Positions 53,110 to 63,326 of a DNA stretch of 64,000 nucleotides are shown here, one piece after another. The DNA is from Thermovibrio ammonificans HB-1 (GTDB lineage Bacteria > Aquificota > Aquificia > Desulfurobacteriales > Desulfurobacteriaceae). The stretch is taken from NCBI RefSeq assembly GCF_000185805.1, contig NC_014926.1:1103501-1167500 (forward strand), in the 5' to 3' direction. A model generated the notes under the pieces. That model was given only the letters and a program-made list of their open reading frames with translations. It made no database searches and was not told the origin of the DNA. Position numbers and translations under genes: made by a program. Position 1 is the stretch's first letter. Every line of letters starts with the position of its first letter.

Positions 53110-53463
53110 ATGAGGGTTAAGTACAGCCCGAGAAGGAAGAGGCGTAAGAAGCTGAAGAAGCTCACCAAAGGTTACTTCGGCGGCCGCTCAAGGCTCTACA
53201 GGACTATGAAAATCGCCGTAATGAAGTCCCTCTTCTACGCTTACCAGCACAGGAGGAAGAGGAAGAGGGATTTCAGGAGGCTCTGGATTACAAGGATTAA
53301 CGCAGCCGTAAGGCCCTTCGGCATCAACTACAGCAGGTTCATCCACGGCCTTAAGAAGGCCGGTATCGAGCTCGACAGGAAGGTCCTTGCCGACATAGCC
53401 GTTAGGGACCCCGAAGCCTTCAAGGTTATCGTTGAGAAGGCTAAAGCCGCTCTCTCCGCTTAA
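53110..53463 (+). CDS. rplT: Large ribosomal subunit protein bL20
   Basis: A 117-residue protein with a long basic N-terminal extension ([21 protein letters not shown]) and the globular C-terminal domain ([21 protein letters not shown]...). Length is typical. It has an AGAAGGAGG ribosome-binding site. Confidence 0.97.
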   Translation: MRVKYSPRRKRRKKLKKLTKGYFGGRSRLYRTMKIAVMKSLFYAYQHRRKRKRDFRRLWITRINAAVRPFGINYSRFIHGLKKAGIELDRKVLADIAVRDPEAFKVIVEKAKAALSA

Positions 53464-53492
53464 GTTTGGGGGCGTTTGCCCCCTTTAAACTT
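53463..53492. terminator. Bidirectional terminator between rplT and the aminopeptidase gene
   Basis: AAGTTT-GGGGGC (53462-53473) pairs with GCCCCC (53478-53483) and AAACTT (53487-53492) around GTTT, with a short T/A run on both sides. It contains the aminopeptidase stop codon and follows the rplT stop at once. Confidence 0.75.
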
Positions 53493-54600
53493 TCAGCTTC
53501 CCCTCCTCAAGGAGCGTCAACTCCTCTCCGCCTTCCAGGGTAAGGGTAACCGTAGGCTCCTCTACAAGGAAGTCTATGTGAACGTTTGCTTTTACCCTAC
53601 CGCCGAAGGAGCTGTTGTCTCCGACGGCAACGTGACAGGTTCCGAGGATTTTCTCGGCCTCCAGTATGTTGGTTTTGACCTTCGCCCTATCGTTGGTTCC
53701 CACACCGAACTCGGCAAGGTTGGAGGCTCCCTCTTCCCTTGAAAAGAGCTCCCGGAGGTAATCGGCGAAGGGCTCTTCACCTTCAACCTCAACCACCTTG
53801 CCCCCCTCAAAGCGGAGCTTCACCGGGGAGTCGAGCTTCCTATCCGGAGCGTACTCAACAACAAGGAGGCCGCAACCGCTACCCTCTACGGGAGCTACGA
53901 AGGCTTCACCTGCAGGGAGGTTGCCGAAATCACCGGGGGAGCAGATTCTACCCGTATCGGCAATACCGGAGCGCCCCTCAAGGGAGAAGGTGAGGTCGGT
54001 TCCGTTCGGAGCAACAAGGCGCGCCCCAACGGCACGGCTTAAAAGGTCTGCAACCGCATTAGAGCGCCTTTCAACTTCGCTCCAGTTGGCCCTGAGAGAG
54101 GTTGAAAACATAAAGGGCTCAAAGAGGGGCATACTGGCAAAGCGGATGGAGAGGAAGTCGGTGCAGAGCTTCCTGAAGAGGGTGTGGGAGATTGAGTAAC
54201 GGTTAACCGCTATAACTGCGGTGGGAAGCTCCTCGGGAGCCGTGGTTTCAAGTAGGAGCTCTTTAACCTCGGCCTCTTCGTCGCCTGTGAGCTCCTTTTT
54301 AAGAACCTTCTCTAAAAGCTCCTTCTCTTTAAGCTCTTGAACGAACTCCGGACCGAAAGCGGCCCTCCACACGCTCTCGGGAGGCTCAAGGCCGTGCCTG
54401 CCGGTGGGCTGATAGGTGTGGTGGAGGAGCTCACCGCACAGCGGAGAGCCGTAGTGGAACATAAGCTCTCCCACCCTCTCTTTGTAGGTGTCTGTAAGGA
54501 GCAGAACCTTGTCGGCTTTACCTGCACAAAGGTTGTGCCGGAAAAGGGAGTAAACGCCCCTGTCGATACCCTCCTGGTGCCAGTCCCACAGGTTCACCAT
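53485..54600 (-). CDS. Aminopeptidase, M29-like
   Basis: A 371-residue protein related to the thermophilic aminopeptidase T (M29) family. The C-terminal metal-binding block is visible as AEFGVGTNDRAKVKTNILEAEKILGTCHVAVGDN (in parts), SSFGGRVKANVHIDFL. The N-terminal region is more divergent. The ATG at 54600 follows GGAGGTG; a GTG at 54606 overlaps the uvrC stop. It would release N-terminal amino acids from peptides. Confidence 0.75.
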   Translation of the reverse strand: MVNLWDWHQEGIDRGVYSLFRHNLCAGKADKVLLLTDTYKERVGELMFHYGSPLCGELLHHTYQPTGRHGLEPPESVWRAAFGPEFVQELKEKELLEKVLKKELTGDEEAEVKELLLETTAPEELPTAVIAVNRYSISHTLFRKLCTDFLSIRFASMPLFEPFMFSTSLRANWSEVERRSNAVADLLSRAVGARLVAPNGTDLTFSLEGRSGIADTGRICSPGDFGNLPAGEAFVAPVEGSGCGLLVVEYAPDRKLDSPVKLRFEGGKVVEVEGEEPFADYLRELFSREEGASNLAEFGVGTNDRAKVKTNILEAEKILGTCHVAVGDNSSFGGRVKANVHIDFLVEEPTVTLTLEGGEELTLLEEGKLKV

Positions 54601-54602
54601 CT

Positions 54603-56363
54603 TCACACCTCCTTAAAGAGTTCCCGTGCCCGCTCAACAACTTCCCGGGCAACCTTCAGGGGGATTCCGAGTTTTGCAAGCTCAGACGGAGATACTGCGG
54701 CAAGCTCAGAGAGGTCGGGGTAGAGCTTCTCTATAAGGGCCCTCCTTTTCGGTCCTATCCCCTTAACGGAGCTCAGGAAGCTGTGGAGCATCTTGTCTGT
54801 CCGCAGCTTCCTGTTGTAGGAAAGGGCAAAGCGGTGGGCCTCGTCCCTTATAGATGTGAAGAAGCGAAAGAGGTGGGGGAACCGCTTGGTTTCAACAACT
54901 TCCCCCAAGTCTGTGTAAACAACCTCTTCCCTTTTGGCTATCGAAAAGACTCTAAAGCCAAGGCCGAAGGTGTCTCTCACCTTCAGGGCCACGTTGAGCT
55001 GACCGATTCCACCGTCTACGATAACAAGGTCGGGCTCTTTAACCTCTCCCCTCTTTATCCGCCTGAACCGCCTTGTGAGAACCTCCTCCATAGAGGCGTA
55101 GTCGTCTACGCCGGAAACGCTTTTTACCTTAAAGCGCCTGTACTCGTCTTTCTTAAACTGCCCCTTCTCCCACACAACGCAAGAGGCAACCGTCGCTTCC
55201 CCCTGCAGGGTAGAGATGTCGAAACACTCAACCCTTAAGGGAAGGGGCTCGCCGAAGACCTCTTCAAACTCCCTCTCGAGCTCTTTCAGCGAAAGGCTGT
55301 AGGAAACGGCCCGCCTGTTGCGCCTGAGCAGGGGGAGAAGCTCTTCGGGTATCGGGTGAACTTCGTAGTCACCCAGCGGCTTAAAGTTCGCAAGGAGCTT
55401 CACCCCCGCAGGTACACCCTCTTCACCGTAGTAGGCCTTAAGCCACATGGTTCCAACGGTGTTAACGTCGAGCTTCTCAACCCCCAAGGAGAAGACCGAG
55501 CTTAAAAGGCCCTCATCCCAAGGGTCAACAGGGTCAAGGTGGAAGCTCTCCTTGCCGTAGATTATCCCGCCCCTCACGGTGAGCTTCACGCCGGTAAAGA
55601 GCTCCCCCCTCTCCTCAAGGTAGAAGATGTCGCACTCTTTAAACTCCTCAAAGAGGGGAGCGCTCTTTTCAAAGACCGCCTTCACCGCTATGAGCTGGTC
55701 CCTCAGCCTCGCGGCCCTCTCAAACTCCAGCTTCTCGGCGGCCTCCTCTATCTCGGAGTGAAGCTCGGATATGAGCCCCTTAACGTCTCCCTTCAAAAAC
55801 CTCAGGGCCCGCTCTACCTGCTTTCGGTACTCCTTCTTAGAGACAAGGCCGGCACAGGGGGCCGTGCACCTCTCTATGTGGTACTGCAAACAGGGCTTGT
55901 CCCGCTTTTTAAGCTCCTTGCAGCTCCTCAGCCTGAAAAGGCGGGTCAGAAGCTCCCTCAGGTTGTAAGCGCTCTTCGGGGGAACGAAGGGCCCAAAGCG
56001 CTCCCCTCCGCCGCTAAAGGAGCGTCTAACAACCTTTACGGTGGGAAACTCCTCGTCGGTAACAACCAAGTAGGGGTAGCTCTTACCGTCCTTAAGCAGA
56101 ACGTTAAAAGGAGGCAGGTGCTCCTTTATAAGCTCGGCCTCAAGGGCAAGGGCCTCCCTCTCGTTCCTCACCACTATGTAGTCAAAGTCGGCAGAGGCCC
56201 TGACTATCCTGTAACTCTTATCGTTAGGGTCTGTAGCGTTCAAATGTGTAGAGAGACGCTCCCTCAAGTTCTTAGACTTCCCGACGTAGAGAACCTTTCC
56301 CGCAGAATCCTTAAAGAGGTAAACGCCGGGAAGCTCCGGAACCTCCTTTAACTTCTCCTTCAT
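54603..56363 (-). CDS. uvrC: Excinuclease ABC subunit C
   Basis: A 586-residue nuclease that makes both incisions in nucleotide excision repair. The GIY-YIG domain (LPGVYLFKDSAGKVLYVGKSKNLRERL, in parts) is N-terminal, a Cys-containing segment (RSCKELKKRDKPCLQYHIERCTAPC) suggests the Fe-S cluster site, then a UVR domain (about 195-230), the RNase H-like domain (VECFDISTLQG; LVIVDGGIGQLN) and a C-terminal helix-hairpin-helix (SSVKGIGPKRRALIEK). It overlaps queD by 4 bases. Confidence 0.96.
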   Translation of the reverse strand: MKEKLKEVPELPGVYLFKDSAGKVLYVGKSKNLRERLSTHLNATDPNDKSYRIVRASADFDYIVVRNEREALALEAELIKEHLPPFNVLLKDGKSYPYLVVTDEEFPTVKVVRRSFSGGGERFGPFVPPKSAYNLRELLTRLFRLRSCKELKKRDKPCLQYHIERCTAPCAGLVSKKEYRKQVERALRFLKGDVKGLISELHSEIEEAAEKLEFERAARLRDQLIAVKAVFEKSAPLFEEFKECDIFYLEERGELFTGVKLTVRGGIIYGKESFHLDPVDPWDEGLLSSVFSLGVEKLDVNTVGTMWLKAYYGEEGVPAGVKLLANFKPLGDYEVHPIPEELLPLLRRNRRAVSYSLSLKELEREFEEVFGEPLPLRVECFDISTLQGEATVASCVVWEKGQFKKDEYRRFKVKSVSGVDDYASMEEVLTRRFRRIKRGEVKEPDLVIVDGGIGQLNVALKVRDTFGLGFRVFSIAKREEVVYTDLGEVVETKRFPHLFRFFTSIRDEAHRFALSYNRKLRTDKMLHSFLSSVKGIGPKRRALIEKLYPDLSELAAVSPSELAKLGIPLKVAREVVERARELFKEV

Positions 56364-57013
56364 AGCTCCCCGTAAACGGCACAGGAAGTGGGAGTCTCGT
56401 AAACGGCAACCTTAGAACAGATAACCCCGAGGGGCTCAATATTTGCGTTAACGAAGTTGTAGAAGAACCAGGCGAGGTTCTCAGAGGTCGGAGAGCAGCA
56501 AAAGAGGGCTATACCGTCTGTAAGCCTCTGGTAAAAGTCGGAGAGAGGAGACTCCTCCTTGGGAGTATAGCCGTTAAAAGTTAAGAAGTTTAAACTCCCT
56601 TTCACCAAATCGAGGGCAACAGAGCCGACCTTAAAGCTCTCCACCTTAAAGTCCCGGTTAACGGCAACGGCCGTTGCCTCCCCGTAGGGAACCTTAAACT
56701 CGCCGTTTTCAAGGTAACCGAGCTTCCCAAAGAGAAGCTCAAAAGCGGGGTCGTCCGTGCCCACAAGGAGCTTGTGGTCAAAACAGTCATCTATGAACTC
56801 CTTAAGCCACTTTAAGTGGCCGAAATCCGTAACCATCTGGGTGGAATCGAGAGACTCTGCCCTCAGGAAAACCTCAAGCCTGTAGTTGTGGCCGTGACCG
56901 GGCAGGCGCCTGCACTTCGGGTAGGAGCTTCCCGCCCACTCGGGTTTCAACCTCTGGGAGTGGACAGAGTGGGCGGCAGAGAACTCAAAAACCTTCGATA
57001 TCTCAAACATCAC
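56360..57013 (-). CDS. queD: 6-carboxytetrahydropterin synthase-like protein (QueD family)
   Basis: A 217-residue protein of the PTPS/QueD fold, probably in queuosine precursor synthesis. Zinc histidines lie in FSAAHSVHS and LPGHGHNYRLEV; the catalytic Cys is just before the latter (KCRRLPGHGH). The acidic DFGHLK and DHKLL segments also match. It is about 80 residues longer than short QueD proteins; the extra part is at the C-terminus (from about 140). Overlaps with rsmD and uvrC are 4 bases each. Confidence 0.88.
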   Translation of the reverse strand: MMFEISKVFEFSAAHSVHSQRLKPEWAGSSYPKCRRLPGHGHNYRLEVFLRAESLDSTQMVTDFGHLKWLKEFIDDCFDHKLLVGTDDPAFELLFGKLGYLENGEFKVPYGEATAVAVNRDFKVESFKVGSVALDLVKGSLNFLTFNGYTPKEESPLSDFYQRLTDGIALFCCSPTSENLAWFFYNFVNANIEPLGVICSKVAVYETPTSCAVYGEL

Positions 57014-57585
57014 TCCTCTCCCTCGCTGAAGTTCAGAAAGCTCACGGTTGTCGTTCCGTAGTGGCGCTTCTCAACGAGCCACCGTTCGTCGTCGGGTATA
57101 AACGGGTTCTTCTTCGGCTCCTCAAGTATCAAAAGGCCGTCTTCGTCAAGTAGGCCGAGGTTCTTCACCATATTCACAATCCTCGTGTAGTAGCCCTTCT
57201 CGTAGGGGGGGTCTGCGTAGATGAAGTCAAACTTCTCCCCCCTTTTAGCAAGCCTCTTCAAGGCCTCGGTGTAGTCTCCGCAGATTATCTCGTAGCGCTC
57301 GGGCGGCACCCTTAAAGAGCACAAATTCTCCCTAATCAAGTTGCAGAACCGCCTGTCGTTCTCAACGAAAACAACCTTAGAAGCTCCCCTGCTGAGGGCC
57401 TCAATTCCCACAGCTCCGGTTCCGGCAAACAGGTCAAGGAACTTCACACCCTCAAGATAGTTGTTCAGTATGGAAAAGACCGACTCCTTCACCCTCTCGG
57501 TTGTAGGCCTGAGCAGCTTCGTATCGGCCCGCTTGGGCATAGACTTTATCCTTCTGCCCCTGTACTTACCTCCAACAACCCTCAT
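57010..57585 (-). CDS. rsmD: 16S rRNA (guanine966-N2)-methyltransferase
   Basis: A 191-residue methyltransferase. The N-terminal MRVVGGKYRGRRI and RPTTERVKESVFSIL are signatures. SAM motif I is FLDLFAGTGAVGIEALSRGA and the catalytic motif is YADPPYEKGYY. It is the first gene of the rsmD-queD-uvrC-aminopeptidase run and diverges from lolA. Confidence 0.95.
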   Translation of the reverse strand: MRVVGGKYRGRRIKSMPKRADTKLLRPTTERVKESVFSILNNYLEGVKFLDLFAGTGAVGIEALSRGASKVVFVENDRRFCNLIRENLCSLRVPPERYEIICGDYTEALKRLAKRGEKFDFIYADPPYEKGYYTRIVNMVKNLGLLDEDGLLILEEPKKNPFIPDDERWLVEKRHYGTTTVSFLNFSEGEE

Positions 57586-57652
57586 AACACACTCCCGAAA
57601 GAAGTTAAGTTTTAATATAAACCCTTGCCGAAACTGCTATACTCTAACCGCC

Positions 57653-58243
57653 ATGAGAAAGAGTACAATAGCCCTAACTCTACTGATTACCATACCGGCG
57701 GCGGCACACCCTTCCGAGACCCCACTGAAGGAGCTATCGGGGGCAGAAAGCCTGAAAATAGAGTTCAGACAGAAAACGAAACTGCCCGTAGCCGGCGACG
57801 AAGTGACCCTCTACCGAGGAGTAATTTACTACAAAAGGCCACTAAAGTTCCTCTGGGAGTACACCCGGGGAAGTAACCTCCGAATAATCTCAAACGGGAA
57901 AGAGGTAGAAACCCGCTTCGGAGACGGCCAGTGTCAAGTAGAGCCACTGAACCCCGAAAACGCCCTCTTTCCCCTGCTCCTCCTTGCCGAAAACTACAAA
58001 ACGTTTAAAAAGTACTACACAGTAAAAGAGGAGAAAGAAGGAAAAAACCTCCAAACCTTTACAGTAGAGCCTAAGTTCAAAGACCCGTTCTTTACCAAAA
58101 TAACCTTCACCTTCTTCAAGGGGAAACTCAAAGAAGTAAAAACGGTTCAGGCCGACGGAACCGAGTCAACCTACCTCATAGACTCGGTGAAGAAAAACCC
58201 CAAGCTCCCCGACTCCCTCTTTAAACTCCCTCCCTGCCGGTAG
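57653..58243 (+). CDS. lolA: LolA-like outer-membrane lipoprotein carrier
   Basis: A 196-residue periplasmic protein. The signal peptide (1-18, AAA/HP) is followed by the LolA half-barrel pattern (LKIEFRQKTKLPVAGDEVTLYRGVIYYKRPLKFLWEYTRG, in parts; LRIISNGKEVETRF; FKDPFFTKITFTFFKGKLKEV). The open frame extends upstream to 57461, but the first ATG at the signal peptide is best. No ribosome-binding site is visible, and a TATACT -10 (57638-57643) would start RNA only a few bases before the ATG, so the mRNA may be nearly leaderless. Its end overlaps the convergent peptide-binding protein gene by 23 bases. Confidence 0.8.
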   Translation: MRKSTIALTLLITIPAAAHPSETPLKELSGAESLKIEFRQKTKLPVAGDEVTLYRGVIYYKRPLKFLWEYTRGSNLRIISNGKEVETRFGDGQCQVEPLNPENALFPLLLLAENYKTFKKYYTVKEEKEGKNLQTFTVEPKFKDPFFTKITFTFFKGKLKEVKTVQADGTESTYLIDSVKKNPKLPDSLFKLPPCR

Positions 58244-59999
58244 GCTCAACGAAAATCCGCTCGGGCTTGTAAGTTCCCCAAACGGTGGGAAAGTAGTTCT
58301 TCACCCTGTTCCGTGCCGCAACCAGCGAAAGGGGAGCGGCTATGTAGATAAGGGGCTGCTGATAACAGATTATCCAAAAGGCCCTCTTATAGAGCTCCAC
58401 CCTCTTTTTGAAGTCGAGGGTCTTTGCCGCCTCCTCAAAGAGCCGGTCAACTTCCGCCTCCCACTTGGTTGCCGGCTTTTTTTGCCCCGGGTTCCACATG
58501 TGAAGCTGACCGCTGCTCATCCACACGTTCCTGCCGCTGTTGGGGTCTACAGAAGCGGTAAGGCCGATGATAACGGCGTCAAAATCGTGGGTGTGGAGCA
58601 GCTTATCCACAAGGTTGTTAAAGTCTAAAGGCTGAAAGTTCACCTTTATACCCAGCCTCTTAAGGTCGTACTTAAAAATCGCCCCCGTTTGAACCCGTGC
58701 TTGGTTGTTGGAGTTTGTAAGCAGGTTTATCTCTACCCTGTGACCGTCGGGAGTTTCAAGCCAGCCGTCTCCGTTCCTGTCCTTTAACCCCAGCTCCCTC
58801 AAAAGCCGAGCCGCCCTCTGCAGGTTGTAGGGGAACTTCGGGTAGTTCGGGTCCCAGTAGAGCCTGTTGGCCGGAGTTACCGGTCCGTAAACGGGGAAGC
58901 CCAAGCCATTGTAAACGGTTAAAACGATTCCCTTCCTATCTACCGCGTGAGACATCGCCCAGCGGAAGCGCCTGTCGGAGAAGAGTTTCCACTTCCACTC
59001 GGGCAGAGCATCCCTCTTTTGGTTGAAACAGATAAAGTCGGCAGAGAGGGAGGGCCCGAGGTTGTAAATCGTGTAGTGGCCGGAACGCTCCCCCCTGCTA
59101 AGGTCGGGGTAATCCTCACCCCTCACACCGTAAAAGTCGAGCTCACCGGCCTTAAACTTCAAGAGCTGGGTGTTTTTATCCGGCAGGATAAACTTCACCT
59201 TCTTCTCAACGTAGGGAAGCCTCTTTCCCCACTGGTCAAACTTCCAGTAGCGCCTGTTCCTCTCGTAAACGAGAAACTGGCCGGGTTCATACTTTACAAG
59301 CCTGTAAGGGCCGGTGCCTATCAGCTTTTCGGGGGGAGTAGATACGGTCCACGTCTCCATAAACTTGCCGCTCTTTACCGCCTCTTCAAGGACGTGCTTA
59401 GGGAAAACGGGCGCAGCAAGCGAGTACAGAAGCGGTGCAAAGGGCGAGGGGAGGATGAACTCCACCTGAAACGAAGAGAGCTTCCTAACCTCGGGCAGCT
59501 TCCCGTCAACAACGAAAGAGTCCCTGGTAGAGTTGGGAATCTTCGGGTTGAAGTAGATATCCCGATAGGTAAAGACAACGTCGTCTGCGGTAAAGGGCTT
59601 TCCGTCGAACCAGAGCACGCCCCTCCTTAGGTTAAATACCCACCTTAAACCGCCGTCTTTAAACTCCCATCCAACAGCCAAAGCCCCTACAGGTTTAAGG
59701 GTTTTCACGTCAACGTCTGTAAGGCCTTCAAAGAGCTCCCCAACAGCTTCGGTAGAAGAGGTTTCATTGGCAAGAACAAGGTTAAAAGTTTTCGGGTCAG
59801 ACGAGGTTGCGTCCAGAAGAGTTCCGCCGTAGCGGCCCGGCAGAAAACGGGCACGGTCCAGGTCAACCTTAACGCCTATAGAACCGCCCCCCTTCCTGCC
59901 TTCCGGTTCCGGCCAGAAAAGGGCCGCAGCAAAGGGAGAGACCGTTACGGCACCTGTAAAGAGGGCAAGCTTCAAGAAGAGACGCCTTTCAAAGTCCAA
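58221..59999 (-). CDS. ABC transporter substrate-binding protein, oligopeptide type
   Basis: A 592-residue family 5 solute-binding protein. The N-terminus has a possible Tat motif (ERRLFLKLALF) and hydrophobic core. Conserved landmarks include VGELFEGLTDVD, GLRWVFNLRRGVLWFDGKPFTADDVVFTYRDI (in parts), LIGTGPYRLVKYEPGQFLVYERN and DRRFRWAMSHAVDRKGIV. It starts with TTG behind AAGGAG. The ligand could be peptides, nickel chelates or others; no permease or ATPase genes are nearby, so it is an orphan receptor. Confidence 0.9.
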   Translation of the reverse strand: MDFERRLFLKLALFTGAVTVSPFAAALFWPEPEGRKGGGSIGVKVDLDRARFLPGRYGGTLLDATSSDPKTFNLVLANETSSTEAVGELFEGLTDVDVKTLKPVGALAVGWEFKDGGLRWVFNLRRGVLWFDGKPFTADDVVFTYRDIYFNPKIPNSTRDSFVVDGKLPEVRKLSSFQVEFILPSPFAPLLYSLAAPVFPKHVLEEAVKSGKFMETWTVSTPPEKLIGTGPYRLVKYEPGQFLVYERNRRYWKFDQWGKRLPYVEKKVKFILPDKNTQLLKFKAGELDFYGVRGEDYPDLSRGERSGHYTIYNLGPSLSADFICFNQKRDALPEWKWKLFSDRRFRWAMSHAVDRKGIVLTVYNGLGFPVYGPVTPANRLYWDPNYPKFPYNLQRAARLLRELGLKDRNGDGWLETPDGHRVEINLLTNSNNQARVQTGAIFKYDLKRLGIKVNFQPLDFNNLVDKLLHTHDFDAVIIGLTASVDPNSGRNVWMSSGQLHMWNPGQKKPATKWEAEVDRLFEEAAKTLDFKKRVELYKRAFWIICYQQPLIYIAAPLSLVAARNRVKNYFPTVWGTYKPERIFVEPTGREGV

Positions 60000-60052
60000 A
60001 GCCGACTCCTTCCGGTGTGGCCTAATTTTAGCCGATTCGCCGGTGAGGGAGT

Positions 60053-60080
60053 TTGATAATTTACGGTAAATTCCTATATT
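60053..60080 (+). promoter_or_regulatory. Promoter of the Rad52-like gene
   Basis: TTGATA (60053-60058) and TATATT (60075-60080) are 16 bases apart. A 13-base palindrome (ATTTAC-G-GTAAAT, 60059-60071) fills most of the spacer. Confidence 0.6.
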
Positions 60081-60084
60081 TACA

Positions 60085-60101
60085 GATAGAAAATTTCTAT
60101 C
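60085..60101 (+). promoter_or_regulatory. Dyad operator after the Rad52-like gene promoter
   Basis: GATAGAAA-A-TTTCTATC is a perfect 17-base inverted repeat beginning about 5 bases after the -10 box, covering the expected start site. The 60102-60150 leader beyond it shows no other feature. Confidence 0.55.
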
Positions 60102-60150
60102 ACAGCACCGCCGGCATCCCGCCCTTTAAACCTTCTTAAGAGGTAAAACC

Positions 60151-60732
60151 ATGGAGAAAAACTACTGGACACAAGTTGTTGAGAAAATCGATAAAATCCT
60201 TGAAAACGAAGGAGAAAAGGCCATTCAAGAAGTCCCCGGAAGGGGAAGAACCCTCTACGGCTACAGGCCCCAGTTTGTAATAGATGCCATCAATAGAGTG
60301 CTCGGAGCCCACAACTGGGGTTACGAAGTCCTCGAACAGAGCGTAACGGAAACTACAGGCAAAAAGGGCGAAAAGAAATTCCTCGCCTGGGCAAAAGTAA
60401 AAGTGTGGGTAGGTAAACCCGAATCTGCAAAGGTGGCCTTCGGCGGAAGCGAAAACTACACACCCGGAGACGCCCTGAAAGGGGCAACAACCGACGCCGT
60501 TCAAAAGGGGCTTTCGCTCTTCTCCATAGGCCGCAAGGCCTACAGGGGAGAGCTCAAAGAGCTTCTCCCTCAACAGAACGGACCGAAAGCCTCCGAAAAG
60601 CAGCTGAAGCTCATAAAACAGCTGGCAGACGAAGTAAAATTCGACCTCTCCGAAGTTAACCTGAAAAACCTCTCCCAAACCGGAGCATCCCAGCTTATAA
60701 AAGAGCTTCTCTCAAAGAGAAAAGCCGGCTAA
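60151..60732 (+). CDS. Rad52/Rad22-like single-strand annealing protein
   Basis: A 193-residue protein. The central block GGSENYTPGDALKGATTDAVQKGLSLFSIG (about 98-127, written in parts) matches the Rad52/Sak-type core (GDAxKxAxTDAxKKxLxxxGIG). Upstream VIDAINRVLGAHNWGYEV fits the same fold. A C-terminal helical module (SEKQLKLIKQLADEV..., from about 148) resembles a small DNA- or protein-binding appendage. Such proteins are common in phages and plasmids and rarer in chromosomes. It may act in DNA repair or be a domesticated phage recombinase. Two palindromes sit on its promoter, indicating repression. gyrB follows 57 bases downstream. Confidence 0.8.
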   Translation: MEKNYWTQVVEKIDKILENEGEKAIQEVPGRGRTLYGYRPQFVIDAINRVLGAHNWGYEVLEQSVTETTGKKGEKKFLAWAKVKVWVGKPESAKVAFGGSENYTPGDALKGATTDAVQKGLSLFSIGRKAYRGELKELLPQQNGPKASEKQLKLIKQLADEVKFDLSEVNLKNLSQTGASQLIKELLSKRKAG

Positions 60733-60747
60733 TAACCGGGAGCCGGC
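60724..60747 (+). terminator. Hairpin after the Rad52-like gene
   Basis: GCCGGCT (60724-60730) and AGCCGGC (60741-60747) form a 7-base stem overlapping the stop codon. No good T run follows, so termination may be partial. A TATAAT (60755-60760) just after it could be the gyrB -10. Confidence 0.45.
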
Positions 60748-60762
60748 GGTGCTTTATAATAG

Positions 60763-63204
<2,442 letters not shown>

Positions 63205-63208
63205 CACC

Positions 63209-63231
63209 GGAGAGGGCCTCCTGCCCTCTCC
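63209..63231 (+). terminator. Hairpin after gyrB
   Basis: GGAGAGGGC (63209-63217) pairs perfectly with GCCCTCTCC (63223-63231) around CTCCT, 5 bases after the gyrB stop. No T run follows, so it may act as a stabilising or weak terminator structure. Confidence 0.55.
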
Positions 63232-63268
63232 CAAACTCACCTACAGCCCTAATTACCTGTTCAAAAAT

Positions 63269-63284
63269 GTTTAAATTCCACTTG
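63269..63284 (-). repeat. Decayed CRISPR repeat at the array's left end
   Basis: GTTTAAATTCCACTTG matches the first 16 bases of the repeat with one change, after which similarity is lost. It would place a spacer-sized gap of about 30 bases before the first clear repeat, so it is probably the oldest, degenerate unit. Confidence 0.6.
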
Positions 63285-63326
63285 AAAAGCTGATAATGTC
63301 TATACTTGTAGGAACGTTGAATCCAG

